Part shown: positions 63,800 through 64,000 of the stretch, one piece after another
Numbering within the stretch: the stretch's first letter is position 1
Layout of the letters: the number at the start of each line of letters is the position of its first letter
Assembly: GCF_016056295.1 (NCBI RefSeq)
Contig: NZ_JAECZB010000002.1
Span: 135,372-199,371, forward strand
Direction: 5' to 3'
Length of the DNA: 64,000 nt
From: Atlanticothrix silvestris CENA357
Lineage (GTDB): Bacteria > Cyanobacteriota > Cyanobacteriia > Cyanobacteriales > Nostocaceae
Notes under the pieces: model-generated
The model's database searches: none
Told to the model about the DNA's origin: nothing
The model's input: only the letters and a program-made list of their open reading frames with translations
Position numbers and translations under genes: made by a program

Positions 63800-63906
63800 G
63801 CATTTTCTCAGTGTCTTTCCGGATTGACCTTCTATCCCTAGTAGAAAGAAATGGTAGATGCACCCTGGTTAAGCCCTAGAGAATACTCTGGGGCATTTTT
63901 TATTTT
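63800..63906 (+). ncRNA. Candidate small RNA ending in a strong terminator
   Basis: GCCCTAGAG (63873-63881) pairs with CTCTGGGGC (63886-63894) with one wobble, followed by ATTTTTTATTTTT. This terminator is on the plus strand, but no plus-strand gene precedes it within 1 kb. The preceding 70 bases include a second possible stem, TCTATCCCTAGTAGA. I see no certain promoter; the start is a guess. It could equally be a transcript from the opposite gene's leader region. Confidence 0.4.
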
Positions 63907-63910
63907 TAGT

Positions 63911-64000
63911 TCGTTGTCAGTGGTCAGTGGTCAGTGGTCAGTTGTTTATTATTCTCTCCCCCTGCCTCCCCTGCTCCTCTGCTCCCCTGCTCCCCTGCTC
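63911..64000. repeat. Heptamer arrays at the window end
   Basis: GTCAGTGGTCAGTGGTCAGT units (about 63915-63943) are followed by CCCTGCTCCCCTGCTC units (about 63957-64000), which run off the window. They match arrays near 2069 and 2331. Confidence 0.85.

Noticed and set aside
63735..63900. Possible cobalamin riboswitch upstream of cobM
   Set aside because: I looked for a B12-box consensus on the minus strand and found none. The hairpin there is oriented as a plus-strand terminator.
63955..64000. CRISPR-like array of short repeats
   Set aside because: Units are seven bases with no spacers. They belong to the tandem repeat class seen at several other places in the window.

Overview
The window looks like chromosome from a filamentous, probably heterocyst-forming cyanobacterium (Nostoc/Anabaena/Calothrix type). 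The octamer GCGATCGC (HIP1) is frequent. Intergenic spacers carry 7-bp tandem repeats of the kind known from Nostocales. Proteins such as the PATAN-domain response regulator, DUF3181, DUF1823 and a cobW paired with heme oxygenase are typical of this group. Assignments rest on reading motifs by eye; no database search was run.

Layout. 0-16 kb is a signalling island. On the minus strand lies an operon-like series PATAN-REC / CheY / CheW / transmembrane MCP / CheA-REC, the same order as the Nostoc hmp (hormogonium motility and polysaccharide) locus. It is followed by a PAS-GAF histidine kinase, a single-domain receiver and a wHTH-Hpt-multi-REC regulator. Facing it on the plus strand is a hybrid kinase with an ethylene-receptor-type membrane domain. 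16-25 kb holds ftsH, a pabC-like lyase, an unrecognised three-gene cluster (20.4-22.8 kb), acetate kinase, a small Arg/His/Tyr-rich exported protein and an Uma2 nuclease gene carrying an in-frame repeat insertion. 25.7-31.2 kb is central carbon metabolism: transaldolase, pyruvate kinase, GAPDH and class II aldolase. 31-37 kb has a DUF3754 membrane protein, an orphan Tat/lipoprotein binding protein, purB and DUF4126. 37-45 kb is a polysaccharide cluster on the minus strand resembling hpsL/N/O/P, followed by glmM. 45-54.6 kb contains heme oxygenase, cobW, small conserved proteins, moaC, tRNA-Arg(ACG), an MFS transporter, a GtrB/DPM1-like glycosyltransferase and a divergent pair of cell-wall enzymes (NlpC/P60 and a beta-lactamase-fold serine hydrolase). 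55-64 kb has a GH13 enzyme, acylphosphatase, an AraC regulator with a divergent cupin, a DUF4386 protein, a zinc alcohol dehydrogenase, an orphan ParA/MobD-like ATPase and cobM.

How it fits together. The chemosensory operon and the hps-like polysaccharide cluster point to surface motility, where type IV pili and secreted polysaccharide act together; the ethylene-type kinase could feed the same output. The carbon genes serve glycogen and sugar breakdown. The window is rich in small non-autonomous repeats: MITE-like elements, REP-type palindromes and short tandem repeats. Several have split or altered genes, leaving a PIN-toxin remnant, a truncated ABA4-like gene and an Uma2 tail. The best candidates for something undescribed are the three-gene cluster at 20.4-22.8 kb, the ethylene-type kinase beside the motility locus, and a possible small RNA near 63.8 kb.
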